DNA of 42,698 nucleotides, from contig NZ_BONE01000066.1 in the NCBI RefSeq assembly GCF_016862555.1, positions 1 to 42,698 on the forward strand. The letters run 5' to 3'. How positions within the stretch are numbered: position 1 is the stretch's first letter; each line of letters begins with the position of its first letter. The DNA is from Asanoa siamensis. GTDB lineage: Bacteria > Actinomycetota > Actinomycetes > Mycobacteriales > Micromonosporaceae. The notes under the pieces are model-generated. The model had not been told where the DNA came from. It did not search any database and saw only the letters and a list, made by a program, of their open reading frames with translations. Positions 34,134-42,698 of the stretch are shown piece after piece. The position numbers were made by a program, and so were the translations under genes.

Positions 34134-37100
34134 GTGCGGGTGGTACACGGGGTCTGGACCGGTGCGGCGCTGGGCCTGTGGGGCGAGGCCGGGCTACCGG
34201 ACCTGCCCGGCGAGCCGGTCACGCTGACGCTCACGCTGCCGACCGTCGACGGCCGCCCCGTGCCCGCGGCCGACGAACCGCCCGCCGGAGCGACGCTGGT
34301 CGCACAGCCCGTCGAGGCCCGCCTGCTCGATCCGGCGACCGCGCTCGACCTGCTGGAGAGCCTCGACGCGACCGACGATCCGGACTGGACACCCGGTGGT
34401 GACCTGCGTTACCTCGCGGTCGTCGCCGCGTACGCCCAGGGTCTGTTCCGGCGGGGCCGGCTGCTCCCCCGGCTGGTCACCGCCGACGGGGCGCACGCCG
34501 CCCGCTGGCGCCCGGTGCTCACCGGCCGCGACGCGGTGGCCTTCCGTGACCTGGCCGCGGCGATGCCGGGCGCGGTCCGGGCACTGGGCGCACCGCCGCC
34601 CGGCGAGGTGCTGCACGGGCTGCTCGACGCGTTCACGGACGCCGCCGCCCGGCGCGCGCTGCCCGAGCGCCTGCTGCTCGGCCACCGCCCCGGCCCGAAG
34701 GCCCCGGTAGCCGACCGGTGGATGCTCGCGCTGACCGCCGCCGACCCGACCGTCACGGTGACCACCCCGCAGCGCCCGGAGCTGCTGGCGCTGCGGACGG
34801 CGCTGGACGCCTGGCACCGCGCCGCGCACCAGGCCAACGAGCCGGTCCGGGTCTCGTTCCGGCTGGTCGAGCCGCTGCCCACCACGGACCGGTGGGACCT
34901 CGAGTTCGCCCTGCAGTCGGTGGACGACCCGTCGCTGTACGTGCCGGCCGCGGTGATCTGGGCCGGGCAGCGGGTGCCGGGCCTGCCGGCGCGGCCCGAC
35001 GAGACCCTGCTGGCGGGCCTCGGCCGCGCGGTGCGGCTGTTCCCGCCGCTGGACGCGGCGCTGCGCGAGTCGCAGCCGACGGAGGCGCTGCTCGACACCG
35101 CGGCCGCGTACACCTTCCTGCGCCAGGCCGCGCCCCTGCTGCAGGCGGCGGGCTACGGCGTGCAGCTGCCGGCGTGGGCGGGCCGCAAGAGCCTGGGCCT
35201 GAAGCTCACCACAAGGTCCAAGACCGCGGCCGGCGGCAAGGCGCTGGCGGCGCAGGGCGTCGGCAAGGACCAGCTGGTCGACTTCACGATCGACCTGATG
35301 GCGGGCGACGAGGAGATCAGCGCCGCGGACCTGCACGACCTGGCCCGCCTGAAGGTGCCACTGCTGCGGGTGAAGGGCCGCTGGGTCGAGTTCGACGACC
35401 GGCAGCTCACGGCCGCGATCCGGGCGGTGGAGCAGCACCGCACGGGCGAGATGACGATCGCCGAGGTGCTGTCGACGGTCGCGGCGGGCGGCGACGAGGA
35501 CCTGCCACTGGTCGCGGTGGACGCCGACGGCTGGCTGGACGACCTGCTCTCGGGCGACGCGGACCACCGCCTCCGCCCGACCCCGACGCCGCCGTCCTTC
35601 CAGGGCACGCTACGCCCGTACCAGGAACGCGGCCTGTCCTGGTTGGACTTCCTCACGCGCCTGGGCATCGGCGGCATCCTCGCCGACGACATGGGCCTCG
35701 GCAAGTGCCTCGGCCCGGACTCGCCGGTCTTCCTCAACGGCACTCTGGTGAGTGCGGCGGACGCATGGCAGCGGTACGGCGATGAGCGCAGCGAGACCCA
35801 CGACGGCGAGGGCACATGGCGCACGCCGGCCGCACCGCTCGTGACCAATGCGCTCGACTCGGACGGCCGGATGGTGACAGCGCCGGTCACCCGGATCTAT
35901 CGCCAGCGGATCGCCGAGCCCGTACGCCAGGTGACACTTGACGACGGCAGCCGCCTCCTGCTGACTCGACGTCACCGCCTCCGCGGAATCGAGGGATGGA
36001 CCCGGGATTTCGCGGTCGGCGATGTCCTCGCCGTACCGGGCCGGCTCGAATGGACCGGAGCTCCGGTCAGTCACGACCTCGTCCGGCTGCTCGCCTGGCA
36101 GATCAGCGAAGGAGACGAGTCACGCGGCGGCACGCTCCGAATCACTCAAAAGAACCCCGCGATCCTCCAAGAGCTGGTTGATCACATACGTGCGGTCGGC
36201 GACTCGTTCCAGCTCCGCGTGAACTCGCCGCGGGTCTTCGCCGATCGCAACTGTCACGTGTTGCGGTTCGACAGCACGGCTTACGCGAGGTTCCTCGGGA
36301 GCCATGGCTATGTCTGGGGCCGGCGTTCCGCGCAGAAACGCATCCCCGACCTCGTCATGACGGGCGATCTTGCCTCGGTTCGACTCTTCCTCCGCGAGTT
36401 CTTCAGCGCGGAGGGATCGGTCAACGCCCGTATGCGGATGGTGGAGATCGCTTCAGCGTCCGGCTGGTTGATGGACCAACTCGTGACGCTGTTACGCCGC
36501 TTCGGGATCTGGATGCGGGTCACGACGAAGCACAAGGCCGCCTCGAACGGTTCTCGAACGACCCGCCCGTATCGAGTCGGTGTCATCGGCGGCGACAGCC
36601 TGCGCCGGTTCTACACGCTGGTCGGCTTCGGCGACCCCGCCAAGCACGCGAAGCTGGCGGGGATCTGCATGACCAAGGCCAATACCAATGTGGAGGGCGT
36701 CCCCGGACACGATCTGCTCGTTGCCGCCCGTACGCTGACCAACTTGCCGCAACGTCATTTCGGTGTGGGAACCGTCTATTTCGCCGGCACCCAGGAACTC
36801 TCCCGCACGAGTGCCGCAGCGGCGGTCGCCGCCCTCGACCGGATCTTGACTGGCGAGGCCGAACATGCCTACCTGGCGTTGCCCGGCAGCAAATGGACCG
36901 CGCGCACCCGCGCCGCGTATGCGGGGGTGGACCGCGCCGGACTCACCGCGATTCGCGACCGGCTGGATCGCCGGACGAACCAGGACGTCTTCTACGCGCG
37001 CGTGATCAGCGTCGAAGATCTCGACTATGACGGCTACGTCTACGACTTCGAGGTGGCGGAGCACCACAACTTCGTCGCCGGCGGAATGCTCTGCCACAAC

Positions 37101-38414
37101 ACCGCGCAGACGTTGTCTTTGTTGGTTTCCGAGCGGGAGCGCGGTGGGGAGGTCGGGCCGACGTTGCTCGTCTGTCCTATGTCGCTCGTCAGCAACTGGC
37201 GCAAGGAAGCCGAGAAGTTCGCGCCCTCCCTCGACGTCTACGTGCATCACGGTGCCACCCGGGACGTCGAGCGGCTCTCCGGCGCCGATCTCGTGATCAC
37301 CACCTACGGCACCGCCCTGCGGGATCTGGGGGCCCTGCAAGGGGTCGAGTGGGGGCGGGTCGTCTGTGACGAGGCGCAGGCCATCAAGAACTCCGGCACC
37401 CGGCAGTCGCAGGCCGTGCGGGCGATTCCGGCTCGTACGCGGCTCGCCCTGACCGGCACGCCCGTCGAGAACCATCTCGCCGAGCTGTGGTCCATCATGG
37501 ACTTCGCCAATCCCGGGCTGCTCGGCCCGGCGAAGACCTTCCGGCGCCGCTACCAGGAGCCGATCGAGGTGCGGCAGGACGACGACGCCGCGGCCGCATT
37601 GAAGCGGGCCACCGGGCCGTTCGTGTTGCGGCGGCTGAAGACCGACAAGTCGATCATCTCCGACCTGCCGGAGAAGCTGGAGATGAAGGTCTGGTGCCCG
37701 CTCACCCCCGAGCAGGCCGCGCTCTACCAGGCCGTCGTCGACGACATGCTCAACAAGATCGGGTCCAGCTCCGGCATCGAGCGCCGGGGCAACGTGCTGG
37801 CCGCGATGACCCGGCTCAAGCAGGTCTGCAACCACCCGGCCCACCTGTTGCGCGACGGGTCCAAGCTCGCCGGGCGGTCCGGCAAGCTCGCCCGGCTGCA
37901 GGAACTGGCCGAGGAGATCGTCGAGGAGGGCGACAAGGCGCTGGTCTTCACCCAGTACGCCGAGTTCGGCGCGCTGCTGCAGCCCTACCTCGCGGCCCAC
38001 CTGGACCGGCCGGTGCTCTGGCTGCACGGTGGGCTGTCCAAGCAGCGCCGGGACGAGCTGGTCACCCGCTTCCAGACCGACGCCGAGCCGATGATCTTCC
38101 TGTTGTCGCTCAAGGCGGCCGGCACCGGGCTCAACCTGACGGCCGCCAACCATGTCATCCACGTCGACCGGTGGTGGAACCCGGCGGTGGAGGACCAGGC
38201 CACCGACCGCGCGTACCGGATCGGGCAGGCCCGCAACGTGCAGGTCCGCAAGTTCATCTGCACCGGCACCATCGAGGAGCGGGTCGACGAGATGATCGAG
38301 CGGAAGAAGGCGCTGGCCGACCGGGTCGTGGGCACCGGCGAGGAGTGGCTGACGGAGCTGTCCACCGACGAGTTGCGCGACCTGTTCGCGCTCGACCCGA
38401 AGGCGGTGGGCTGA
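34134..38414 (+). CDS. HelZ-like SNF2 helicase precursor containing an intein
   Basis: The precursor has 1426 residues, or 961 after removal of a 465-residue intein (residues 525-989). Residues 1 to about 480 are the SNF2-associated N-terminal region typical of bacterial SNF2 proteins (VDFTIDLMAGDEEISAADLH; LRPYQERGLSWLDFLTRLG). The ATPase core has Walker A (ADDMGLGK joined to T990AQTL after splicing), the DEAQ box near residue 1079, ALTGTPVENHL near 1104, and the C-terminal helicase domain with GTGLNLTAANHVIHVDRWWN and DRAYRIGQ near 1358. The GTG start at 34134 gives the VVHGVWTG N-terminus common in relatives. It resembles mycobacterial HelZ. Without splicing the ATP site would be broken. 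Its stop overlaps the start of the SWIM gene (TGATG). Confidence 0.93.
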   Translation: MRVVHGVWTGAALGLWGEAGLPDLPGEPVTLTLTLPTVDGRPVPAADEPPAGATLVAQPVEARLLDPATALDLLESLDATDDPDWTPGGDLRYLAVVAAYAQGLFRRGRLLPRLVTADGAHAARWRPVLTGRDAVAFRDLAAAMPGAVRALGAPPPGEVLHGLLDAFTDAAARRALPERLLLGHRPGPKAPVADRWMLALTAADPTVTVTTPQRPELLALRTALDAWHRAAHQANEPVRVSFRLVEPLPTTDRWDLEFALQSVDDPSLYVPAAVIWAGQRVPGLPARPDETLLAGLGRAVRLFPPLDAALRESQPTEALLDTAAAYTFLRQAAPLLQAAGYGVQLPAWAGRKSLGLKLTTRSKTAAGGKALAAQGVGKDQLVDFTIDLMAGDEEISAADLHDLARLKVPLLRVKGRWVEFDDRQLTAAIRAVEQHRTGEMTIAEVLSTVAAGGDEDLPLVAVDADGWLDDLLSGDADHRLRPTPTPPSFQGTLRPYQERGLSWLDFLTRLGIGGILADDMGLGKCLGPDSPVFLNGTLVSAADAWQRYGDERSETHDGEGTWRTPAAPLVTNALDSDGRMVTAPVTRIYRQRIAEPVRQVTLDDGSRLLLTRRHRLRGIEGWTRDFAVGDVLAVPGRLEWTGAPVSHDLVRLLAWQISEGDESRGGTLRITQKNPAILQELVDHIRAVGDSFQLRVNSPRVFADRNCHVLRFDSTAYARFLGSHGYVWGRRSAQKRIPDLVMTGDLASVRLFLREFFSAEGSVNARMRMVEIASASGWLMDQLVTLLRRFGIWMRVTTKHKAASNGSRTTRPYRVGVIGGDSLRRFYTLVGFGDPAKHAKLAGICMTKANTNVEGVPGHDLLVAARTLTNLPQRHFGVGTVYFAGTQELSRTSAAAAVAALDRILTGEAEHAYLALPGSKWTARTRAAYAGVDRAGLTAIRDRLDRRTNQDVFYARVISVEDLDYDGYVYDFEVAEHHNFVAGGMLCHNTAQTLSLLVSERERGGEVGPTLLVCPMSLVSNWRKEAEKFAPSLDVYVHHGATRDVERLSGADLVITTYGTALRDLGALQGVEWGRVVCDEAQAIKNSGTRQSQAVRAIPARTRLALTGTPVENHLAELWSIMDFANPGLLGPAKTFRRRYQEPIEVRQDDDAAAALKRATGPFVLRRLKTDKSIISDLPEKLEMKVWCPLTPEQAALYQAVVDDMLNKIGSSSGIERRGNVLAAMTRLKQVCNHPAHLLRDGSKLAGRSGKLARLQELAEEIVEEGDKALVFTQYAEFGALLQPYLAAHLDRPVLWLHGGLSKQRRDELVTRFQTDAEPMIFLLSLKAAGTGLNLTAANHVIHVDRWWNPAVEDQATDRAYRIGQARNVQVRKFICTGTIEERVDEMIERKKALADRVVGTGEEWLTELSTDELRDLFALDPKAVG
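35706..37100 (+). mobile_element. Intein with LAGLIDADG-type endonuclease core in the helicase Walker A loop
   Basis: The in-frame insert encodes 465 residues. It starts with Cys (CLGPDSPVFLNG, block A) and ends with LCHN, followed by extein Thr. The splicing block B shows T-x2-H in LLLTRRHRLRG. Blocks F and G are VYDFEVAEHHNFVAGGMLCHN-like, with the penultimate His and terminal Asn. The middle contains two LAGLIDADG-like segments, LLAWQISEGD and FLREFFSAEGS, both with an acidic residue at the catalytic position. Codons here are more A/T-rich than in the flanking exteins. The site, between GLGK and T of Walker A, is a common type of intein target. Splicing and nuclease activity are predicted, not shown. 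Confidence 0.93.
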
Positions 38415-39232
38415 TGCCGGTGGGTCCCGACGGCTGGTTCGAGGGCGGCAAGGCGATCAAGGTCGAGGGCGGCATCAAGGCCCGCTCGCGACGCGGCCGG
38501 ATCGGCGAGGAGTGGTGGTCGCGCCGGTTCATCGACATCCTCGAGGGCATCTGCGACAAGGGCCGCCTGGAGCGCGGCCGCCGCTACGCCCGGGCCGGCC
38601 AGGTGCTCGACCTCGACCTCGAGCCCGGCTCGGTGCACTCGCGGGTCCAGGGCTCGCGCACCGCGCCCTATCAGGTCAAGATCACCATCCCGGTGTACGA
38701 CGACGCGGCCTGGCAACGGGTCGAGGAGGCCCTCGCACACCAGGCGGTGTTCAGGGCCAAGCTGCTCGCCGGCGAGATGCCGATCGAGATCGTCGCGGTC
38801 TTCGACGACCTCGGCCTGCCGCTGTTCCCCACCGACCTGGACATGAGCTGCACCTGCCCGGACTGGGGCTTCCCGTGCAAGCACCTCTCCGCGGTGCTCT
38901 ACCTGCTCGCGGAGGCGTTCGACGAGGACCCGTTCCTGGTGCTCGCCTGGCGGGGCCGGGCGCGCGACGAGCTCCTGGGCGCGCTGCGCGGCCCGGCCGC
39001 CGACGAGCCTCCGGCCGACCCGCTGGAGGTGCCGGACCGGCCGCTGGCCGTGACCGACTTCTACGCGCCCGCCCAGTCGCTGGCGAAGCTCAAGGAGCTG
39101 CCCGGCGGTGCGGCCGCGCCACCGGAGCTGCTGCTGCGGGTGCTCGACCCGCCGCCGGTCAAGGTGCGGCACATCCCGCTGGTCGACCTGCTCCGCCCCG
39201 TCTATCGAAGCCTGAACGATCAGCCGTCGTAG
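38414..39232 (+). CDS. SWIM zinc-finger protein coupled to the SNF2 helicase
   Basis: The product has 272 residues. The SWIM motif is C146-x-C148-x6-C155-x-H157 (CTCPDWGFPCKH), a zinc site that binds DNA or protein. The N-terminal part is basic and aromatic (ARSRRGRIGEEWWSRRFIDIL), with a beta-rich region before the finger. The C-terminal 100 residues are Pro/Ala-rich and helical. The ATG overlaps the helicase stop codon (TGATG), so the two are translationally coupled and probably act together. SWIM proteins next to SNF2 helicases occur in other actinobacteria. The biochemical role is not known; nucleic-acid repair or remodelling is an inference. The 3' end overlaps that of paaE. Confidence 0.88.
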   Translation: MPVGPDGWFEGGKAIKVEGGIKARSRRGRIGEEWWSRRFIDILEGICDKGRLERGRRYARAGQVLDLDLEPGSVHSRVQGSRTAPYQVKITIPVYDDAAWQRVEEALAHQAVFRAKLLAGEMPIEIVAVFDDLGLPLFPTDLDMSCTCPDWGFPCKHLSAVLYLLAEAFDEDPFLVLAWRGRARDELLGALRGPAADEPPADPLEVPDRPLAVTDFYAPAQSLAKLKELPGGAAAPPELLLRVLDPPPVKVRHIPLVDLLRPVYRSLNDQPS

Positions 39233-40326
39233 TCGACGACCAGCTTGTCGGTGACCGGGCTGCTCTGGCAGGTCAGCACGTAGCCGCGGGCGACCTCGTC
39301 CGGCTCGAGCGCGTAGTTGCGGGCCATCGTGACCTCGCCCTCGACGATCCGGGCCCGGCAGGTCGAGCAGACGCCGCCCTTGCAGGCGAACGGCAGCTCG
39401 GAGCGCACCCGCAGCGCGGCGTCGAGGACCCGCTCGTCGCGGTGCATCCGCAGGGTGGAGACCCGGCCGTCGAGCAGCACCGAGACCTCGACCGGGCCGG
39501 CCTCGCCGGTGCCGCCGGCGCGCCGCGGCGGCTCGGGCACGTCGTCGACGTGGAACAGCTCGGTGTGTACGGCGCCCGGTGCGACGCCGCGGCCGGCGAG
39601 CACGTTGCGGGCGTCGGTGACCATCCCGTACGGCCCGCACAGGAACCACTCGTCGACAGCGTCCGCCGGGATCACCAGGTCGAGCAGCCGGGCCAGCCGG
39701 TCGGCGTCGATCCGGCCGGAGAGCAGCTCGGACTCGCCGGGTTCCTGCGAGAGCACGTGCACCAGGTGCAGCCGGGCGGCGTACCGGTCCTTCAGGTCAC
39801 CCAGCTCGTCGGCGAACATCACGCTGCGGGCGTACCGGTTGCCGTAGAGCAGGGTGAACCGGCTGTCGGGCTCGACCGCGAGGGCGGTGGCGACCAGCGA
39901 CAGCACGGGCGTGATCCCCGAGCCCGCGGCGATCGCGCCGTAGTGCCGCCGCCGGCCCGCGTCGAACGCCGAGGTGAACTTGCCCAGCGGCGGCATCACG
40001 TCGATCGCGTCGCCGCGCCGCAGCGCGCCGGCCGCGTAGGTGGAGAAGACGCCGCCGGGGATCTCCTTGACGCCGATCCGGAGCAGGCCGGTGGCGGCCA
40101 GGTCGGCCGGCGTGGAGCAGATCGAGTACGACCGGCGGGCGTCGCCGTCGTCGGTCTTGCGCACGGTCAGGTGCTGGCCGGCCCGGAAGTCGAACTGGTC
40201 GCGCAGCTCCACGGGCACGGCGAAGGTGATCGCGACCGCGTCGTCGGTCAGCCGGTCGATCGCGGCGACGGGCAGCGGGTGGAACACCGGGCGCCGGCGG
40301 GTCGGCCGGCTGATCGTCACGCTCAT
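39220..40326 (-). CDS. paaE: Phenylacetyl-CoA epoxidase subunit E (reductase)
   Basis: The product has 368 residues. PaaE passes electrons from NADPH to the PaaA diiron site. The N-terminal ferredoxin-reductase part has the FAD motif RRSYSICST and the NAD(P)-binding GSGITPVLSL. The C-terminal plant-type ferredoxin has the [2Fe-2S] ligands C315, C320, C323 and C353. It is the last gene of the paaABCDE operon, beginning 3 bp after paaD. Its last 13 bp overlap the 3' end of the SWIM gene on the opposite strand. Confidence 0.95.
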   Translation of the reverse strand: MSVTISRPTRRRPVFHPLPVAAIDRLTDDAVAITFAVPVELRDQFDFRAGQHLTVRKTDDGDARRSYSICSTPADLAATGLLRIGVKEIPGGVFSTYAAGALRRGDAIDVMPPLGKFTSAFDAGRRRHYGAIAAGSGITPVLSLVATALAVEPDSRFTLLYGNRYARSVMFADELGDLKDRYAARLHLVHVLSQEPGESELLSGRIDADRLARLLDLVIPADAVDEWFLCGPYGMVTDARNVLAGRGVAPGAVHTELFHVDDVPEPPRRAGGTGEAGPVEVSVLLDGRVSTLRMHRDERVLDAALRVRSELPFACKGGVCSTCRARIVEGEVTMARNYALEPDEVARGYVLTCQSSPVTDKLVVDYDG

Positions 40327-40329
40327 GGG

Positions 40330-40794
40330 TCAGTACGCCTTCATCGCGTCGAACGGCTCGCCACAGGCGCGGCAGCGCCAGAGCGCCTTGCAGGCGGTCG
40401 AGCCGAAGCGGCTGAGCTGCTCGGTGTCGGGTGAGCCGCAGTGGGTGCAGCGCACGCCGATCGACAGCGCCACGGGCCCACCGCTCGGCCCGGGCGGCGC
40501 GACGCCGGCCGCGGCGAGCTTGTCGCGGCCGCCGGCGGAGATCCAGTCCGTGGTCCAGGCGGGCGCGAAGATCGTCCGCACCTCGTGGTCGCCGTGCCCG
40601 GCGGCGCGCAGGGCGGCGCCGATGTCGGCGCGGATCACGTCCATCGCCGGGCAGCCGGTGTAGGTCGGGGTGATCGTGACGGTGACGTGGCCGTGCTCGT
40701 CGGTCTCGACGTCACGCAGGATGCCGAGCTCGTCGATGGTGACCACGCGCAGCTCCGGGTCCACGACCGCGGCCACCGCCTCCCGTGGGGTCAC
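40330..40794 (-). CDS. paaD: Phenylacetate degradation protein PaaD
   Basis: The product has 154 residues, GTG start overlapping the paaC stop codon. The N-terminal MIP18/DUF59 domain has VVDPELRVVTIDELGILRDV and the conserved TYTGCPAM. The C-terminal zinc ribbon has C-x2-C (CTHC) and C-x2-C (CRAC). PaaD is thought to assist iron-sulfur or metal assembly for the epoxidase complex. It sits between paaC and paaE, as in other paa operons. Confidence 0.94.
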   Translation of the reverse strand: MTPREAVAAVVDPELRVVTIDELGILRDVETDEHGHVTVTITPTYTGCPAMDVIRADIGAALRAAGHGDHEVRTIFAPAWTTDWISAGGRDKLAAAGVAPPGPSGGPVALSIGVRCTHCGSPDTEQLSRFGSTACKALWRCRACGEPFDAMKAY

Positions 40795-41495
40795 CAGCGG
40801 GCCCCCGGATGGGCACGGTGCAGCTCCTGCATCTCGGCCAGCAGCTCGACCAGGTGCGGGCGCTCCCCGGCCGGCTCGGCGACGGGGGCCGGCACGCTCA
40901 GCGTCGCCCGCTTGAGCACGTCTTCCACAGTGGACGTCCAGGCCGGGCGGATCGCGGCGGGGGCGACCGGGCCGCCCTCGCCTGAGAACAGGCCGTCGAC
41001 GAACGGCCAGAGCGCGTCGATCGCGGCCTGCATGCGCTCGTGCGACTCGTCGGTGCCGTCACCGAGCCGCAGTGTCCACAGTGTGCTGTGGTCGAGGTGG
41101 TAGGCGGACTCCTTGCGGGCCTTCCCACCGATCGCGGCCAGCCGCTCGTCGGCGCCGGCGGCCAGCGCCTCGTAGAGCGGGAGCTGGAACGCGGAGAGCA
41201 GCAGCAGCTTGGCGATCACCGCGGCGAAGTCGGGCTCCGGCTGCTCGACCAGGCGGCAGTTGCGGAACGCGGCGGCGTCCCGCTGGTAGGCCAGGGCGTC
41301 CTCGTCGCGGCCCGCGCCCTCCCGCTCGCCGGCGTAGGTCAGCAGCAGCCGGGCGGCGCCGAGTTGGTCGAGGGCGATGTTCGCCAGCGCGACGTCTTCT
41401 TCCATCTCGGGGCCGGCCGCGTACCAGGCGCCGAGGCGCTGGGCGGTGATCAGCGCGTCATCGCCCAGCCGGAGAACGTAGTCGACCGTCGTCAC
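40791..41495 (-). CDS. paaC: Phenylacetyl-CoA epoxidase subunit C
   Basis: The product has 234 residues. PaaC is the structural ferritin-like partner of PaaA in the epoxidase core. Typical segments are LGDDALITAQRLGAWYAAGP, EEDVALANIALDQLGAARLL, and the GKARKESAYHLDHS region. The ATG overlaps the paaB stop by four bases. It is shorter in the C-terminal tail than E. coli PaaC (248 residues). Confidence 0.95.
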   Translation of the reverse strand: MTTVDYVLRLGDDALITAQRLGAWYAAGPEMEEDVALANIALDQLGAARLLLTYAGEREGAGRDEDALAYQRDAAAFRNCRLVEQPEPDFAAVIAKLLLLSAFQLPLYEALAAGADERLAAIGGKARKESAYHLDHSTLWTLRLGDGTDESHERMQAAIDALWPFVDGLFSGEGGPVAPAAIRPAWTSTVEDVLKRATLSVPAPVAEPAGERPHLVELLAEMQELHRAHPGARW

Positions 41496-41773
41496 AGGTG
41501 CTGCGCTCCGTCAGGGACGTCGTAGAAGGTGGGGTGCCGGTAGACCTTGTCGGCCGCCGGGTCGAAGAACGCGTCCTTCTCGTCGGGGCTCGACGCGGTG
41601 ATCGCGGTGGCGGGCACGACCCAGATGGACACGCCCTCCTCGCGCCGGGTGTAGACGTCGCGGGCGTTGCGCAGCGCCATCGCGGCGTCGGGCGCGTGCA
41701 GGCTGCCGACGTGGGTGTGTGACAACCCACGCCGCGGCCGCACGAACACCTCGTACAAGGGTTCACCGCTCAT
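41492..41773 (-). CDS. paaB: Phenylacetyl-CoA epoxidase subunit B
   Basis: The product has 93 residues from ATG 41773, which overlaps the paaA stop codon (ATGA). The family sequence is clear: [36 protein letters not shown], and [11 protein letters not shown]. PaaB is a small subunit that bridges catalytic PaaA-PaaC heterodimers. The open frame continues upstream of the ATG only as a shadow of paaA. Confidence 0.95.
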   Translation of the reverse strand: MSGEPLYEVFVRPRRGLSHTHVGSLHAPDAAMALRNARDVYTRREEGVSIWVVPATAITASSPDEKDAFFDPAADKVYRHPTFYDVPDGAQHL

Positions 41774-42698
41774 ACGGTCACCGCCTCCCTCTGCTTCTCG
41801 GCGTAGGCCGCGGCCGCTTCGCGGACCCAGGCGCCGTCGGAATGGGCCCGACGGCGGTGCGCCATCCGCTCGGCGTTGCACGGACCGTCGCCCTTGATGA
41901 CCCGCATCAACTCGTCGAAGTCGGGCGCGGTGTAGTCGTGCGCCTGACGGTCGGGGTTCCAGCGCAGGTCGGGGTCGGGGATCCGCAGACCGAGGACGCC
42001 GGCCTGCTGCACGCACATGTCGACGAACCGCTGGCGCAGGTCGTCGTTGGAGAACCGCTTGATCTTCCAGGCCATCGACTGGGCGGAGTGCGTGGAGTCG
42101 GTGTCGGGCGGGCCGAACATCGCCAGCGACGGGTACCACCAGCGGTCGACCGCGTCCTGGGCCATCTCGTGCTGCGCGGGCGTGCCCTGCGCGAGCGTGT
42201 GCAGGATCTCGTAGCCCTGCCGCTGATGGAAGGACTCTTCCTTGCAGATCCTGATCATCGCGCGCGCGTAGGGCCCGTAGGAGCAGCGGCACAGCGGCAC
42301 CTGGTTGACGATCGCGGCGCCGTCGACGAGCCAGCCGATCGCGCCGATGTCGGCCCAGGTCAGCGTCGGGTAGTTGAAGATCGAGCTGTATTTCTGGCGG
42401 CCGTCGAGGAGCATGTCGACGAGTTCCGCGCGGCTGACCCCCAGCGTCTCCGCGGCCGCGTAGAGGTAGAGGCCGTGTCCCGCCTCGTCCTGGACCTTGG
42501 CCAGCAGGATCGCCTTGCGCTTGAGCGACGGCGCGCGGGCGATCCAACTGCCCTCGGGCTGCATGCCGATGATCTCGGAATGGGCGTGCTGGGCGATCTG
42601 CCGGACCAAACCGCGGCGGTACGCGTCGGGCATCCAGTCACGCGGCTCGATCTTCTGGTCGGCCGCGATCACCGCGTCGAAATAGTCCTGCAGAGCCG
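41770..42698 (-). CDS. paaA: Phenylacetyl-CoA epoxidase subunit A (5' end off window)
   Basis: The frame is open to the right edge: codons upstream of the first internal GTG (42672) still read PaaA sequence ([20 protein letters not shown]). The true start is therefore outside the window, and about 309 codons are seen. PaaA is the diiron oxygenase subunit that epoxidises phenylacetyl-CoA. Metal-ligand regions [14 protein letters not shown] and [13 protein letters not shown], with their ExxH patterns, are present. The gene heads paaABCDE, whose start/stop overlaps suggest tight coupling. The promoter and any regulator are beyond the edge. Confidence 0.95.
   Translation of the reverse strand, partial: ALQDYFDAVIAADQKIEPRDWMPDAYRRGLVRQIAQHAHSEIIGMQPEGSWIARAPSLKRKAILLAKVQDEAGHGLYLYAAAETLGVSRAELVDMLLDGRQKYSSIFNYPTLTWADIGAIGWLVDGAAIVNQVPLCRCSYGPYARAMIRICKEESFHQRQGYEILHTLAQGTPAQHEMAQDAVDRWWYPSLAMFGPPDTDSTHSAQSMAWKIKRFSNDDLRQRFVDMCVQQAGVLGLRIPDPDLRWNPDRQAHDYTAPDFDELMRVIKGDGPCNAERMAHRRRAHSDGAWVREAAAAYAEKQREAVTV

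Noticed and set aside
41770-42672. paaA starting at the internal GTG 42672
   Set aside because: Codons upstream to the window edge continue conserved PaaA sequence, so the GTG is internal and the true start is off the window.

Overview
This is a very GC-rich actinobacterial chromosome segment. The gene content and protein sequences suggest the family Micromonosporaceae: a type VII secretion (T7SS) locus with an SseB-domain protein, a 14-gene nuo operon, menaquinone genes that include the futalosine-pathway enzyme MqnC, GTG/TTG starts, and chains of overlapping start/stop codons. The family assignment is inference from overall resemblance, not a database result. I saw no rRNA, tRNA, CRISPR array or insertion sequence.

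Layout. (1) 1-7729: part of a T7SS locus. On the minus strand, in transcription order, are eccB, two WXG100 substrate-type genes, and then an SseB-domain protein with a long repetitive C-terminus that runs off the left edge. eccE diverges from eccB on the plus strand. eccC, eccD and mycP are not in the window. (2) 7822-9731: a small membrane protein (holin-4/YvlD-like), a GNAT acetyltransferase and a RarD/EamA transporter, all on the plus strand. (3) 9789-11880: an IclR-family regulator, an ECF-type sigma factor and its translationally coupled zinc-binding anti-sigma factor, all on the minus strand. (4) 12156-31311: a respiratory-quinone block on the minus strand. It contains a long-chain polyprenyl diphosphate synthase, the complete nuoA-N operon for complex I, a menaquinone reductase of the geranylgeranyl-reductase family, and the methyltransferase MenG/UbiE. 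(5) 31375-34048: a sortase-type (LPVTG) surface protein and mqnC. (6) 34134-39232: a HelZ-like SNF2 helicase whose Walker A loop is interrupted by a 465-residue intein, translationally coupled to a SWIM zinc-finger protein. (7) 39220-42698: the phenylacetyl-CoA epoxidase genes paaABCDE on the minus strand, with paaA cut by the right edge.

How the genes fit together. The polyprenyl synthase makes the side chain, MqnC belongs to the head-group pathway, MenG performs the final methylation, MenJ-like reductase saturates the tail, and complex I uses the finished menaquinone as electron acceptor. The block therefore reads as one quinone-plus-complex-I neighbourhood. A sequence resembling an IdeR/DtxR iron box lies upstream of the reductase.

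The most notable observations are the helicase intein with both splice junctions and a likely homing-endonuclease core, the paired SNF2/SWIM genes, two independent tandem-repeat families in the SseB-domain protein, a third in EccE, two DnaA-box nonamers 18 bp apart beside eccB, and palindromes in the iclR and menJ upstream regions. I did not find a clear multi-gene system of an unknown kind. Most of the window is housekeeping, and the less-described parts are the T7SS accessory proteins and the helicase/SWIM pair.
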